DNA from: Nocardia gamkensis NBRC 108242
GTDB taxonomy: Bacteria > Actinomycetota > Actinomycetes > Mycobacteriales > Mycobacteriaceae
DNA: 64,000 nucleotides
Assembly: GCF_001612985.1 (NCBI RefSeq)
Contig: NZ_BDBM01000029.1
Location: 56,279 to 120,278, forward strand
Direction: 5' to 3'
The notes beneath the pieces were generated by a model. The model saw only the letters and a list, made by a program, of their open reading frames with translations, did not search any database and was not told where the DNA came from. A program made the translations under genes and the position numbers. This document shows positions 34,277-43,067 of this stretch, piece by piece. Numbering within the stretch: position 1 is the first letter of the stretch; every line of letters starts with the position of its first letter.

Positions 34277-36582
34277 CCTCCGGCACCGAAACCGCCGCGA
34301 CAACCAGGGTTTTCGGCATCCGCCACCATGGTCCGGGGTCGGCGCGCTCGCTGCGGCTGGCCTTGGCGGCCTTCCGGCCCGACATGATTCTCATCGAGGG
34401 GCCCGCGGACGCCGATCCGCTGGTGGGCCTCGTCGCCGCCGAAGGGATGTCCCCGCCGGTCGCGCTGCTGGCCTACGTGCCCGACGCACCCGCCAAGGCC
34501 GCGTTCTGGCCCTACGCGGTGTTCTCCCCCGAATGGCAGGCGCTGCGCTACGCCGTGGACAACGACGTGCCCGTGCGGTTCTGCGATCTGCCCGCCACCG
34601 TCACGCTCGCCACGGAGGACGAGCCCGGCGACCGGTTCGATCCGCTGGCCGCGCTCGCCGAGGCGGGCGGCTACGACGATGCCGAACGCTGGTGGGATGC
34701 CGTCGTCGAGACCGTCCCGGACGCCGACGCGTTCGAGGCGATCACCGAGGCGATGGGCGCGCTGCGCGAATCCGTCGAGCACTCGGGTGGCCAGGGCGAC
34801 ATGCTTGCGGACGATTCGGGGCCGGAGCCCGATTCGGTCGCGGAAGCGGTTGCCGAATCGCCGTCGCGCGAGTCACCATCCGAGCCACTCGTGGTCGACG
34901 CCCACACGCTGCGGCGCGAGGCCTATATGCGCCAGACGATGCGCAAGGCGCTCAAGGACGGAGCGAGGCGGCTTGCGGTGGTGTGCGGTGCGTGGCACGC
35001 ACCCGCGCTCACCGGCGCGCTCGGTCCCGCCGCGCCGGACGCCCGGTTGCTCAAAGGTCTGCCGAAGAGCAAAGCCCGGCTCACCTGGGTGCCGTGGACG
35101 CATTCGCGGCTGTCCACGTCCTCCGGCTACGGCGCGGGGGTCACCTCCCCCGGCTGGTATCACCATCTGTTCACCGCGACCGAGCGGCCGATCGCCCGCT
35201 GGCTGACCAAGGTGGCCGGTGTGCTGCGTGCCCACGATCTGCCCGTCTCCAGCGCGCACGTCATCGAAGCCGTCCGGCTCGCCGACGCCCTCGCCGCGTT
35301 GCGCGCCCGGCCGCTCGCCGGTCTGTCGGAGGTCACCGAGGCCACGCGGTCGGTGCTGTGCGGCGGAGACGAGACGATGCTGCGGTTGGTGATCGGTGAA
35401 CTCGTCGTCGGCGAGGCGCTCGGCGCCGTTCCGGAGCAGACGCCGACCGTGCCGCTGGACGCCGACCTGCGCGCCACCATCCGGTCGCTGCGGATGAAGC
35501 AGGAGCCATCGATCCGCACCGTCGACCTGGATCTGCGCAAGGAACGCGAGGTCGAGCGGTCGCGTCTGTTGCACCGGCTGCGGGTCCTGGACATCGAGTG
35601 GGGCACGCTCACCACCAGCGAGGTCCGCAGCACCGGCACCTTCCGGGAGACCTGGACGCTGCAATGGCATCCCGAGTACGCGATCTCGATCATCGAGGCC
35701 TCGCGCTGGGGCACGACCATCCGCAGCGCGGCGGAGTCGAAAATCCTCGACACCGCGAGCCGCGCCGACCGCTCGGTCGGCGAACTGACCGCCGCGCTGG
35801 AAGTCGCGCTGCTGGCCGACCTGGGCGGCGCCACGGACGGATTGATCGCCCGGCTGGAATCCACCGCGGCGCTCGACCACGACGTCACCCACCTGCTTGC
35901 CGCGCTGCCCGGCCTGATCCGGACGCTGCGTTACGGCGACGTGCGCGGCACCGACACCAAGGCGCTGGCCCATGTCGCCGACGGGCTGCTGGTGCGTATC
36001 TGCGCGGGCCTGTCGGCGGCGGTGACCGGATTGGACACCGACGCCGCCACCGAGCTGCGCGGTCTCCTGGACGCGGCGCACACCGCCATCCACACCAGGG
36101 ACGACGACTGGGCCACCGGCGAGTGGCTGGCCGCGCTGCGCCGCGTCGCCGACCGCGACGACGTGCACGGCGCGCTGGTGGGGCGTGCCGTCCGTTTGCT
36201 CGCCGATGCCGGCCGCATCGACGACGCCGAAGCCGCGCGCAGACTCTCCGCGGCGCTGTCGGTGGGCGCCACCGCCGCGGCCAAGGCGGCGTGGATCGAC
36301 GGGTTTCTCGGCGGTCGCGGTCTGTTGCTGGTGCACGACCGGGAACTGTTGCGGCTCATCGACGACTGGCTGCGCGGCCTCGGCGACGAGACCTTCGTCG
36401 AAACCCTGCCGCTGCTGCGCCGCACCTTCGGCGCGTTCGAATCGGGTGAGCGCCGCGCGATCGGGCAGGCGGTCCGCGACGGCGGATCCGTCGCCGCCGC
36501 GTCGGCCGTCGCGGGCGTCGACGTCGACCGGGCCACAGCCGCGGTGCGCACCGCGGCGGAGATCTTGGGGGTGACGGTATGA
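34273..36582 (+). CDS. DUF5682 family protein (possible TIKI/EreA/ChaN-like domain)
   Basis: A 769-residue protein of a family found next to MoxR and VWA genes. The N-terminal domain (about 10-260) has GIRHHGPGSA, then LIEGPADADP, and later VCGAWHAPALTG. The two GxxH motifs (GIRH and GAWH) with a conserved glutamate are the hallmark of the TIKI/TraB/EreA/ChaN hydrolase-like superfamily, so a metal-dependent hydrolase is possible. An acidic low-complexity linker (about 175-215) interrupts it. The C-terminal two thirds are helical with no recognisable active site. GTGA overlap with moxR upstream, ATGA with a 47-codon ORF downstream. Confidence 0.85.
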   Translation: MTSGTETAATTRVFGIRHHGPGSARSLRLALAAFRPDMILIEGPADADPLVGLVAAEGMSPPVALLAYVPDAPAKAAFWPYAVFSPEWQALRYAVDNDVPVRFCDLPATVTLATEDEPGDRFDPLAALAEAGGYDDAERWWDAVVETVPDADAFEAITEAMGALRESVEHSGGQGDMLADDSGPEPDSVAEAVAESPSRESPSEPLVVDAHTLRREAYMRQTMRKALKDGARRLAVVCGAWHAPALTGALGPAAPDARLLKGLPKSKARLTWVPWTHSRLSTSSGYGAGVTSPGWYHHLFTATERPIARWLTKVAGVLRAHDLPVSSAHVIEAVRLADALAALRARPLAGLSEVTEATRSVLCGGDETMLRLVIGELVVGEALGAVPEQTPTVPLDADLRATIRSLRMKQEPSIRTVDLDLRKEREVERSRLLHRLRVLDIEWGTLTTSEVRSTGTFRETWTLQWHPEYAISIIEASRWGTTIRSAAESKILDTASRADRSVGELTAALEVALLADLGGATDGLIARLESTAALDHDVTHLLAALPGLIRTLRYGDVRGTDTKALAHVADGLLVRICAGLSAAVTGLDTDAATELRGLLDAAHTAIHTRDDDWATGEWLAALRRVADRDDVHGALVGRAVRLLADAGRIDDAEAARRLSAALSVGATAAAKAAWIDGFLGGRGLLLVHDRELLRLIDDWLRGLGDETFVETLPLLRRTFGAFESGERRAIGQAVRDGGSVAAASAVAGVDVDRATAAVRTAAEILGVTV

Positions 36583-36722
36583 GAGGTCAGGACCGGAGGC
36601 GGCAGCGCAGCTCGATTACCGAGGCCCTCCGGCCCTGGCGGGAAGGACAGAGCATGAGTGATCAGGCAGCGCGGCGAGACGTCCGCGGAGTCCTCACTCG
36701 GATCGGGGAGGACAGGGCATGA
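36579..36722 (+). CDS. 47-residue arginine-rich ORF tiled between DUF5682 and VWA genes
   Basis: This frame starts in ATGA overlap with the DUF5682 stop and ends in ATGA overlap with the VWA start, filling the whole spacer between them. The product begins MRGQDRRRQRSSITEALRPW and has 12 arginines in 47 residues, with no cysteine and no membrane segment. Exact tiling by overlap codons at both ends matches the other junctions of this operon, which argues for translation. It may be a small basic partner protein or only a coupling device. Confidence 0.5.
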   Translation: MRGQDRRRQRSSITEALRPWREGQSMSDQAARRDVRGVLTRIGEDRA

Positions 36723-37876
36723 CCGGCGAAGCACAGTCTCGGCGATGGCGATTGGTGCTCGGCGCGGCCGCCGAGGAAGGACTGGGCGGGCTGGGCTCCG
36801 GCACGGACGCGGCCATGGATCGGGCGCTGTCGGCGCTGTACAACACCGATGACGAGACCTCGCCCGGCAAGCGCACCGGCGGTTTGCATGGCTCGGCCCC
36901 GCGGGTGGCCCGCTGGCTCGGCGACATTCGCAGCTACTTCCCCGCCTCCGTCGTCGAGGTCATGCAGCGCGACGCCGTGGAACGGCTCGACCTCACCCAG
37001 TTGCTGCTGGAGCCGGAACTGCTCGAGGCGGTGGAGCCCGACGTGCACCTGGTCGGCACCTTGCTGAGCCTGAACCGGGTGATGCCCGAGACCACCAAGG
37101 CGACCGCGCGCATTGTGGTGGAGAAAGTGGTGCGGGAGATCGAGCAGCGCGTCGCGGCGCAGACCGTCGCCGCGGTCTCCGGTGCGCTGAACCGCGCTGC
37201 CCGCGTCACCCGGCCGAGATTGCGGGACATCGACTGGGATCGCACGATTCGCAAGAACCTCGCCACCTACCTGCCCGAGCATCGCACCGTGGTCCCCGAA
37301 CGCCTGGTCGGCTACGGCCGCAAGTCCCAGGCGGTGCGGCGCGATGTGGTGCTGGCCATCGATCAGTCCGGTTCGATGGCCGCCAGCGTCGTGTACGCGT
37401 CGGTGTTCGGCGCGGTGCTCGCCTCGATGCGGTCGCTGCGCACCTCGATGGTGGTCTTCGACACCGAGATCGTCGATCTGACCGACAAACTCGACGACCC
37501 GGTGGAGGTGCTGTTCGGCACGCAACTGGGCGGCGGCACCGATATCAACCGGGCTCTCGCCTACTGTCGGTCCCTGGTAACCCGCCCGGCCGAGACGTTG
37601 TTCGTCCTGATCTCCGACCTCTACGAGGGAGGCATCCGCGACGAGATGCTGCGCCGCGTCCGCTCGATGCAGGAGTCCGGCGTGCAGGTGGTCGTGCTGC
37701 TCGCGCTGTCCGACGACGGCGCGCCCGCTTTCGATCACGACAACGCCGCGGCGCTCGCCGCGTTGGGCATTCCGGCGTTCGCCTGCACGCCCGACAAATT
37801 CCCGGAGCTACTGGCGCTGGCTCTCGATCGCGGCGACGTCCAGTCCTGGGCGAACGCCAACGCCGCCCACCACTGA
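36719..37876 (+). CDS. VWA-domain protein (CoxE-like MoxR partner)
   Basis: A 385-residue protein with a C-terminal von Willebrand A domain (about 208-370). The metal-ion-dependent adhesion site is complete: DQSGS at 215, the threonine in GGGTDIN, and the aspartate in LISDLYEGG. The N-terminal half (about 1-200) is helical, begins RRWRLVLGAAAEEGLGG, and is shared by VWA proteins encoded beside MoxR ATPases. It probably presents substrate or metal to the MoxR hexamer. GGGGAGGACAG lies upstream of the ATG at 36719. It is the last gene of the coupled operon. Confidence 0.92.
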   Translation: MTGEAQSRRWRLVLGAAAEEGLGGLGSGTDAAMDRALSALYNTDDETSPGKRTGGLHGSAPRVARWLGDIRSYFPASVVEVMQRDAVERLDLTQLLLEPELLEAVEPDVHLVGTLLSLNRVMPETTKATARIVVEKVVREIEQRVAAQTVAAVSGALNRAARVTRPRLRDIDWDRTIRKNLATYLPEHRTVVPERLVGYGRKSQAVRRDVVLAIDQSGSMAASVVYASVFGAVLASMRSLRTSMVVFDTEIVDLTDKLDDPVEVLFGTQLGGGTDINRALAYCRSLVTRPAETLFVLISDLYEGGIRDEMLRRVRSMQESGVQVVVLLALSDDGAPAFDHDNAAALAALGIPAFACTPDKFPELLALALDRGDVQSWANANAAHH

Positions 37877-37941
37877 ATCGGCCCCCACACCGCGACGACG
37901 GTCAGGGAAACGGAGGGCGCGCAAGCCGCGGCCGGAACGCG

Positions 37942-38034
37942 TCAGCCCGGGTAACCCCCGGGGAATCCCCCCAGCAGGGAGAACACCTGGATCGCAAGCG
38001 AAGACAGCAGATTCATGATCGTCATCGGCTCCAT
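37942..38034 (-). CDS. 30-residue hydrophobic microprotein
   Basis: An ATG at 38034 with a near-perfect AAGGAG five bases upstream opens a 30-codon frame ending at 37942. The product starts MEPMTIMNLLSSLAIQVFSL and ends in a Gly/Pro-rich tail (GGFPGGYPG); one short amphipathic or membrane-inserting helix is likely. It lies 98 bases downstream of the PAP2 gene on the same strand and converges on the VWA gene. I do not recognise a family. It could be a small membrane regulator, a type I toxin-like peptide or a leader peptide. Confidence 0.55.
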   Translation of the reverse strand: MEPMTIMNLLSSLAIQVFSLLGGFPGGYPG

Positions 38035-38132
38035 GGCAACTCCTTGTCCGGGCGGGCGAACAGGACGGCTCCGCGATCGTACGCGCCGCGGCGGGCTTTT
38101 CCAGGCATCGCCGCCGGGCGTGTACGCAACCA

Positions 38133-38954
38133 CTACGAGCGGGTCGCGACGGGTTTCTTCGAGACGGGACCCATCACGCCCCACGCGGTGGCCGCGGCGG
38201 GAACCATGAAGGGATGCAGGGCTGCGGACACCGCCAGCAACGCGACAGCGACCACGGTGTCCAGCCAGTAGTGGTTGGCGGTGCCCACCACCACGACCGT
38301 GGTCAGCACCGGATGGGCCAGCGCGAGCCAGCGCCACGACGTGCGAGTCGCGGCGACCACCGCCACTCCGAGCAGCAGCGCCCAGCCGACGTGCAGCGAA
38401 GGCATGGCCGCGAACTGATTGGACAGCCCGCCGGAATCGGCGTCGCCGTAGACGGATTGGCCGTACCGCGCGGCCAGATCGATGAAACCCTGATCGGGCA
38501 GCATGCGCGGCGGCGCGAGCGGGACCAGTATGTGCACCACGAGCGCGGCGCCGGTCAGCGCCACCATGAGGTTCCTGGTCCAGCGGTAGTGACCCGGGCG
38601 AAACACCCACAGCCACAGCAGGACCCCGACGGCTACGGTGAAATGCGCACTGGCGTAGTAGAAGTTGGCCGGAACGGCGAGGAACTCGCGGTCCAGGAAC
38701 AACGCCTGAATCGTGCGCTCGTCCGGCAGGCCGAGCCGTCTTTCGAAGCCGAGCAGACCGTGCGCGTTGACCATGGCGCGCCCGGTGTCGTCGGCGGTGA
38801 CCAGCCGTCCCGCGCGATAGCCGAGGTAGAGCACCGTGATGAGGACGAGCTGCCCGACCGCCTCGCCGCCGCGACCGCGAACCGCCGCCCGCACCCGTTC
38901 GACGACTCCGCCCGGCGCGAACTCCAGTCCGGCGCCGAAGTCCACCGCGACCAT
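38133..38954 (-). CDS. PAP2-superfamily membrane phosphatase
   Basis: A 273-residue protein with five to six membrane segments, of the inositolphosphotransferase-like PAP2 branch. Motif pieces are PLAPPRMLPDQGFID, AMPSLHVGW with the catalytic histidine, and ANHYWLDTVVA with the second histidine. It probably removes phosphate from, or transfers a phosphoalcohol to, a lipid in the outer leaflet of the plasma membrane. The ATG at 38954 follows AAGGAGG at seven bases. An AT-rich region with TAGGTT on the minus strand (39028-39023) may be its -10. Confidence 0.9.
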   Translation of the reverse strand: MVAVDFGAGLEFAPGGVVERVRAAVRGRGGEAVGQLVLITVLYLGYRAGRLVTADDTGRAMVNAHGLLGFERRLGLPDERTIQALFLDREFLAVPANFYYASAHFTVAVGVLLWLWVFRPGHYRWTRNLMVALTGAALVVHILVPLAPPRMLPDQGFIDLAARYGQSVYGDADSGGLSNQFAAMPSLHVGWALLLGVAVVAATRTSWRWLALAHPVLTTVVVVGTANHYWLDTVVAVALLAVSAALHPFMVPAAATAWGVMGPVSKKPVATRS

Positions 38955-39550
38955 CGCGCGGCCTCCTTCCCCGTTGAATCAGGCCGTTTACCGAGAATTA
39001 AGTGGAGTGGTAACCTCCGTTTAACCTAACACTACGAAACCGACAACTTCAGCAAGATGTGACGGGACAGACACCGGGACGTCGAGGAACGAGTTCGCTT
39101 GCGAAACAAGTGAATTCGCGATACATGCCGCCCGCTCGAAGAGTGTCGGCAATGGCGTCACCGGGTATGCGGAGCTGTGCTGAAGCGAGCTATCGCCGTC
39201 CGATGCCCGCGCGAAGGGAACTGATCCCTGATGCCGTTACCGACGATCGCGGCGGAGTCCCGGATCGGCGGCGGTCCGGCCGATCGAGAATGTGATCGCC
39301 GAGGGACGAAGTCGTCTTCGGGAACACGGTCACCGTGGCACACCCCGGGCGAGTACCCGGACCTCCCACCGACCGGCCGATCCGTCACCGACAACGCGAT
39401 GTTCCTCGTCCGCTTCGCCGACGGCCGTCGCCGAGAGATCTGGAAGCACGTCGACGTTTTCGCACAGATGCGACACAACTCGGCGGTAAACCGCCCCTGG
39501 GTCGGCAACCGCCGCGTGCGGCGCACGGTGGACGTGCGCCGCACTGGCTT
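38955..39550. other. 596-base intergenic stretch
   Basis: The first 90 bases are AT-rich and look like the PAP2 promoter. The remainder has frames on both strands, the longest overlapping the ABC permease gene, but none has a ribosome binding site, recognisable motif or plausible composition. I see nothing I can name. Confidence 0.5.
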
Positions 39551-42064
39551 TCAGAGGTCGGCGATGGCCGCCAGTGGCGGCGTGCGCGCGGCCCGCACCC
39601 CCGGCCAGAGGGCGGCCAGCACCCCGACGACCGCCGAACTGATCAGAACCAGCACCAGCTGACTCCACGGGATGGCGATCTGGTCGAGGCCGAACTCACG
39701 CAGCGTGCGCAGGAAACCGACGCCGAGCCCGAGCCCGAGCAGCATGCCGACGATCGCGCCGAACACGGCGATCAGCATCGACTCCAGGTAGATCGTCCTG
39801 CGCACCTGGGCGCGCTGCATACCGACCGCGCGCAGCATGCCGATCTCCCTGCGCCGCTCCACCACCGACAGCGCGAGCGTGTTGACGATGCCGAGGATCG
39901 CGATCACCACCGCCAAGGCGAGCAGGCCGTACAGGATGGCCAGCAGGGTGTTGATCTGCTTGCCCTGCGCGCCTTTGAACTCCTCGCGGTCCTGCACCTG
40001 CACCACCACGAACTGCTCGGTGGCCTTCTCCAGGTCGGCACGCATCTGGGTGAGGTTCGCGCCCGGCTGCGCCTTGATCAGCACCAGGAAGTTGGTCCGG
40101 AAGTTGAGCGGGACGACCTCGTCGTAGACCGTCTGCGACACCACCATCGGACCGAGCAGCGGGTTCTTCTTGTACACCCCGGTCACGGTGAGCGGCACCT
40201 TCTTGCCGTCCACACTGGTCGGGGTCACCTGGTCGCCGACCTTCCATCCCCGGTCACCGGCCTCGTCCTCCGACACCAGGACGTCCCTGGCGCCCAGAGT
40301 GTCACTGCCGCGCACGATCTCGTAGTTCAGCACGCCGGCCAGCGGACCGTCCGGCGAGGTGGCGAACACCTGCTCGTCGCCGAGCTTGAAGCCCGCGCCC
40401 CGCATCCCCACCGCTTGCTCCACGCCCGGCACCTCGGTGCGCACGGCGTCGGCCGCGCCGAACGGCACGCCGAGCAATTGCGGTCCCGCCAGCACGTAGT
40501 CGGCTCGCACACCCTTGTCGACCAGCACACCGACGCTGGCCTTCGCCGAGGCGCCCAGCATGCCGATCGCCGAGACGAGCATCAGTCCCAGGGTGAGCGC
40601 GAAGGCCGTGGCGGCGGTGCGGCGAGGATTGCGCGCCGCGTTGTTGCGCGCCATCCGGCCGATCGGCCCGAACGGACGCACCAGCGCTCCGAGCCCGCCG
40701 ACCAGCGGACGCGACAGCGCGGGCGCGGCGAGCAGCACGGCGAAGATCAGCCCGAGCGCGCCGACACCGACCGTGGCGGCCGCCGTGCCGCCGGTGCGCT
40801 GCGCACCGAGCACGACGAACCCCGCGCCGAACACGGCGAGCACCGCGCCGCAGATCGTGCGCAGACGCAGCGACTCCCCCGCCGACGCGAACTCTTCGCG
40901 CATGGCCTGCACCGGCGGAATCCGCGATGCGCGGCGGGCGGGGGCGTAGGCGCTCACCATCGTCACCGCGAGACCGACCAGCAGCCCCACCGCGATGGTG
41001 CGCGGCCGCACCGCCATCGATCCGGTCGGCAAACCGAGGTCGAAAGCGTTGAGCACCGCCGACAATCCGAACGCCAGCCCGACGCCGCCGGCCAGGCCGA
41101 TCGCACTGCCGATCAATCCGATGACGAACGCCTCCGCCACCACCGACGTGCCGACCTGCTGCCTGCTCGCGCCGACCGCGCGCAGCAGCGCCAGCTCCCG
41201 CAGTCGTTGCGCGACGATCATGGAGAACGTGTTGTAGATGATGAACGTGCCCACGATCAGCGCGATCGCGCCGAACGCGAGCAGGAAGTAGTTGATGAAG
41301 TTCAGCGCGTTGGAGATCTCCTTCTTCAGATCCGCACGCACCTGCTCGCCGTTCTGCACCTTGTAGCCGGTGAGCTCTTTCGCGAGATTGTCGCGCAGTT
41401 CGTCCCCGGGGATGCCGGTGGCCGCGAGGTCCACGTAGGCGACGTGCAGTCCGTCGGTGAACAGCTTGCGCGCCTGCGTGTCGTCGAACAGCACCCCGAT
41501 GAAACCGCCGGTATCGGACGGGACTTCGTAGACACCGGTGAGCGTCACGTCGATGGGATCGGGCTGGGATGGGATGAGGATCTTGGTCCGATCACCGATC
41601 TTCAGCCCGGCCCGCTCGGCGCCGCCGGTGTTGAGCGCGACCTCGCCGGGGCGAGCGGGCGGGACGCCCTGCAAAAACTTCTCCGGCTCCGCGACGGCCT
41701 TCTCCGGCGGCAGGTACGACTTGCCGAAGGTAGGCGCACCGCCGGTCTGCACCGCTTTCTTGCCCGTCGGGTCGAGCAGCACCACCGGTCCGTTCACGCT
41801 GGGCGCGACCGTGCGTACGCCGGGGTACTTCACCAGCTCGTCCACCACGTTGTTCGGAACGCCCTGCGCTTGGCGCTCCTTCGGGCTCACCCGGACGTCG
41901 ACGCCCTTCGCCTCGTTGGCGAAGATCCCGTCGAAAGTACTCTGCAACGTATCGGTGAACACGAACGAACCCGCGATGAACGCGGTGCCGAGCACCACCG
42001 ACAACAGGGTCAACGCGAGACGCACCTTGTGCGCGGCGAGGTTGCGCAGCGCGACTTTGCGCAT
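39551..42064 (-). CDS. ABC transporter permease with FtsX/MacB-type domains
   Basis: An 837-residue permease of the MacB/LolCDE type: an N-terminal membrane helix, a large extracytoplasmic domain (about 40-260), three helices of the first FtsX domain (around INYFLLAFGAIALIVGTFII), a second set near the middle, another periplasmic domain, and a C-terminal FtsX domain with LSVVERRREIGMLRAVG. Such proteins extrude lipids or peptides or transmit mechanical force rather than import. I prefer the ATG at 42064 with GGAAG upstream; ATG 42079 and GTG 42082 are also open. It follows its ATPase by about 30-50 bases. Confidence 0.93.
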   Translation of the reverse strand: MRKVALRNLAAHKVRLALTLLSVVLGTAFIAGSFVFTDTLQSTFDGIFANEAKGVDVRVSPKERQAQGVPNNVVDELVKYPGVRTVAPSVNGPVVLLDPTGKKAVQTGGAPTFGKSYLPPEKAVAEPEKFLQGVPPARPGEVALNTGGAERAGLKIGDRTKILIPSQPDPIDVTLTGVYEVPSDTGGFIGVLFDDTQARKLFTDGLHVAYVDLAATGIPGDELRDNLAKELTGYKVQNGEQVRADLKKEISNALNFINYFLLAFGAIALIVGTFIIYNTFSMIVAQRLRELALLRAVGASRQQVGTSVVAEAFVIGLIGSAIGLAGGVGLAFGLSAVLNAFDLGLPTGSMAVRPRTIAVGLLVGLAVTMVSAYAPARRASRIPPVQAMREEFASAGESLRLRTICGAVLAVFGAGFVVLGAQRTGGTAAATVGVGALGLIFAVLLAAPALSRPLVGGLGALVRPFGPIGRMARNNAARNPRRTAATAFALTLGLMLVSAIGMLGASAKASVGVLVDKGVRADYVLAGPQLLGVPFGAADAVRTEVPGVEQAVGMRGAGFKLGDEQVFATSPDGPLAGVLNYEIVRGSDTLGARDVLVSEDEAGDRGWKVGDQVTPTSVDGKKVPLTVTGVYKKNPLLGPMVVSQTVYDEVVPLNFRTNFLVLIKAQPGANLTQMRADLEKATEQFVVVQVQDREEFKGAQGKQINTLLAILYGLLALAVVIAILGIVNTLALSVVERRREIGMLRAVGMQRAQVRRTIYLESMLIAVFGAIVGMLLGLGLGVGFLRTLREFGLDQIAIPWSQLVLVLISSAVVGVLAALWPGVRAARTPPLAAIADL

Positions 42065-42113
42065 CGGACTTCCGGCCATCACGCCCGCCCCCGATTCTCC
42101 CGTGAACGCCCGC

Positions 42114-42890
42114 TCACGCCTGCTCCAGCGCTTTCATCCGGTCGAGCACGGTGTCGGCGGTCGGATCGCGCATCTCGTCGACGATGCGTCCGTCGGCCAG
42201 GAACACCACCCGGTCGGCGAATCCGGCGGCATGCGGTTCGTGGGTGACGATGACCACCGTCTGCCCGAACTCGTCCACCGCGGCGCGCAGGATCGACAGC
42301 ACCTCCTCCGAGGCCCGGGAGTCCAGGTTGCCGGTCGGCTCGTCGCCGAAGATGATCTCCGGCTTGCCCGCGAGCGCACGGGCGCAGGCCACCCGCTGCT
42401 GCTGTCCGCCGGACAGCTCGCTGGGACGGTGGGTGAGCCGATCGTTCAGCCCCAGCCGCCGCAGCACGGTGTCCAGCCACTCCTGGTCGGGCTTGCGCCC
42501 CGCGATGTCCAGCGGCAACGTGATGTTCTCCAGCGCCGTCAGCGTCGGCACCAGGTTGAACGCCTGGAAGACGAAGCCGATCCGGTCCCGGCGCAGGCGC
42601 GTCATCTGCTTGTCGGACAGACTTGTCAGGTCGGTGTCGCCGATGCGGACGGTGCCCGAACTGGCGCTGTCCAGCCCCGCCAGACAGTGCATGAGGGTCG
42701 ACTTGCCCGATCCGGACGGGCCCATGATCGCGGTGAACTCTCCCTTCGCGAACTCGGCCGATACTCCGTCCAATGCCCTGACCTGGGTGTCACCCGATCC
42801 GTAGACCTTGGTCAGTTCGATAGCGTGGGCCGCGACATCGGTCGATGCCGCCAGGTCGGCGATGTCGGCGCCCAAGGCTTGGGAAGTCAT
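42114..42890 (-). CDS. ABC transporter ATP-binding protein (LolD/MacB type)
   Basis: A 258-residue ATPase that powers the downstream permease. Walker A is GPSGSGKST, the Q-loop FVFQAFNLVPTLTALEN is the extended form typical of MacB/LolD, the signature is LSGGQQQRVACARAL, Walker B IIFGDEPTGNLDS and the H-loop VIVTHEPHAA. It forms a two-gene exporter operon with the FtsX-type permease. The substrate is unknown. The repeat copy at 42939-43067 lies immediately upstream, which may affect its promoter. Confidence 0.95.
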   Translation of the reverse strand: MTSQALGADIADLAASTDVAAHAIELTKVYGSGDTQVRALDGVSAEFAKGEFTAIMGPSGSGKSTLMHCLAGLDSASSGTVRIGDTDLTSLSDKQMTRLRRDRIGFVFQAFNLVPTLTALENITLPLDIAGRKPDQEWLDTVLRRLGLNDRLTHRPSELSGGQQQRVACARALAGKPEIIFGDEPTGNLDSRASEEVLSILRAAVDEFGQTVVIVTHEPHAAGFADRVVFLADGRIVDEMRDPTADTVLDRMKALEQA

Positions 42891-42938
42891 GCCGTCCAGT
42901 CTTACCGGCTTCGCGGCCCCACGCCATCAGGGAAGACC

Positions 42939-43067
42939 CTGTGTTGTTTTTCCAGCGCCTGCGGCGCTGGGTGTTCACGGCCCCCTTATGGCTCGCGTTT
43001 GCGCGACCGCCGCTTGCTCCTTCGTCGCGTACGCGACGGCCACGCAAACGCGAGCCGGGCCGCGAAC
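42939..43067 (+). repeat. Structured palindromic repeat, copy A
   Basis: Begins CTGTGTTGTTTTTCC, then a small hairpin CAGCGCC-TGC-GGCGCTG (42953-42969). A long hairpin follows: outer arms GTTCACGGCCC (42973-42983) and GGGCCGCGAAC (43057-43067), a perfect 14-base stem GGCTCGCGTTTGCG (42990-43003) with 43043-43056, and an apical CGTCGCG-TA-CGCGACG (43023-43038). The same architecture, with different bases in the stem, recurs at 45794 and, inverted, at 47271. No coding capacity. Confidence 0.85.

Noticed and set aside
39231..39662. A 143-codon plus-strand frame downstream of the ABC permease
   Set aside because: It overlaps the 3' end of the permease gene antisense, has no ribosome binding site and no recognisable domain.
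42939..42969. T-run plus hairpin of the palindromic repeat read as an intrinsic terminator
   Set aside because: The T-run precedes the hairpin in the orientation shown; in the other orientation the hairpin is followed by A residues, so it is not a Rho-independent terminator.
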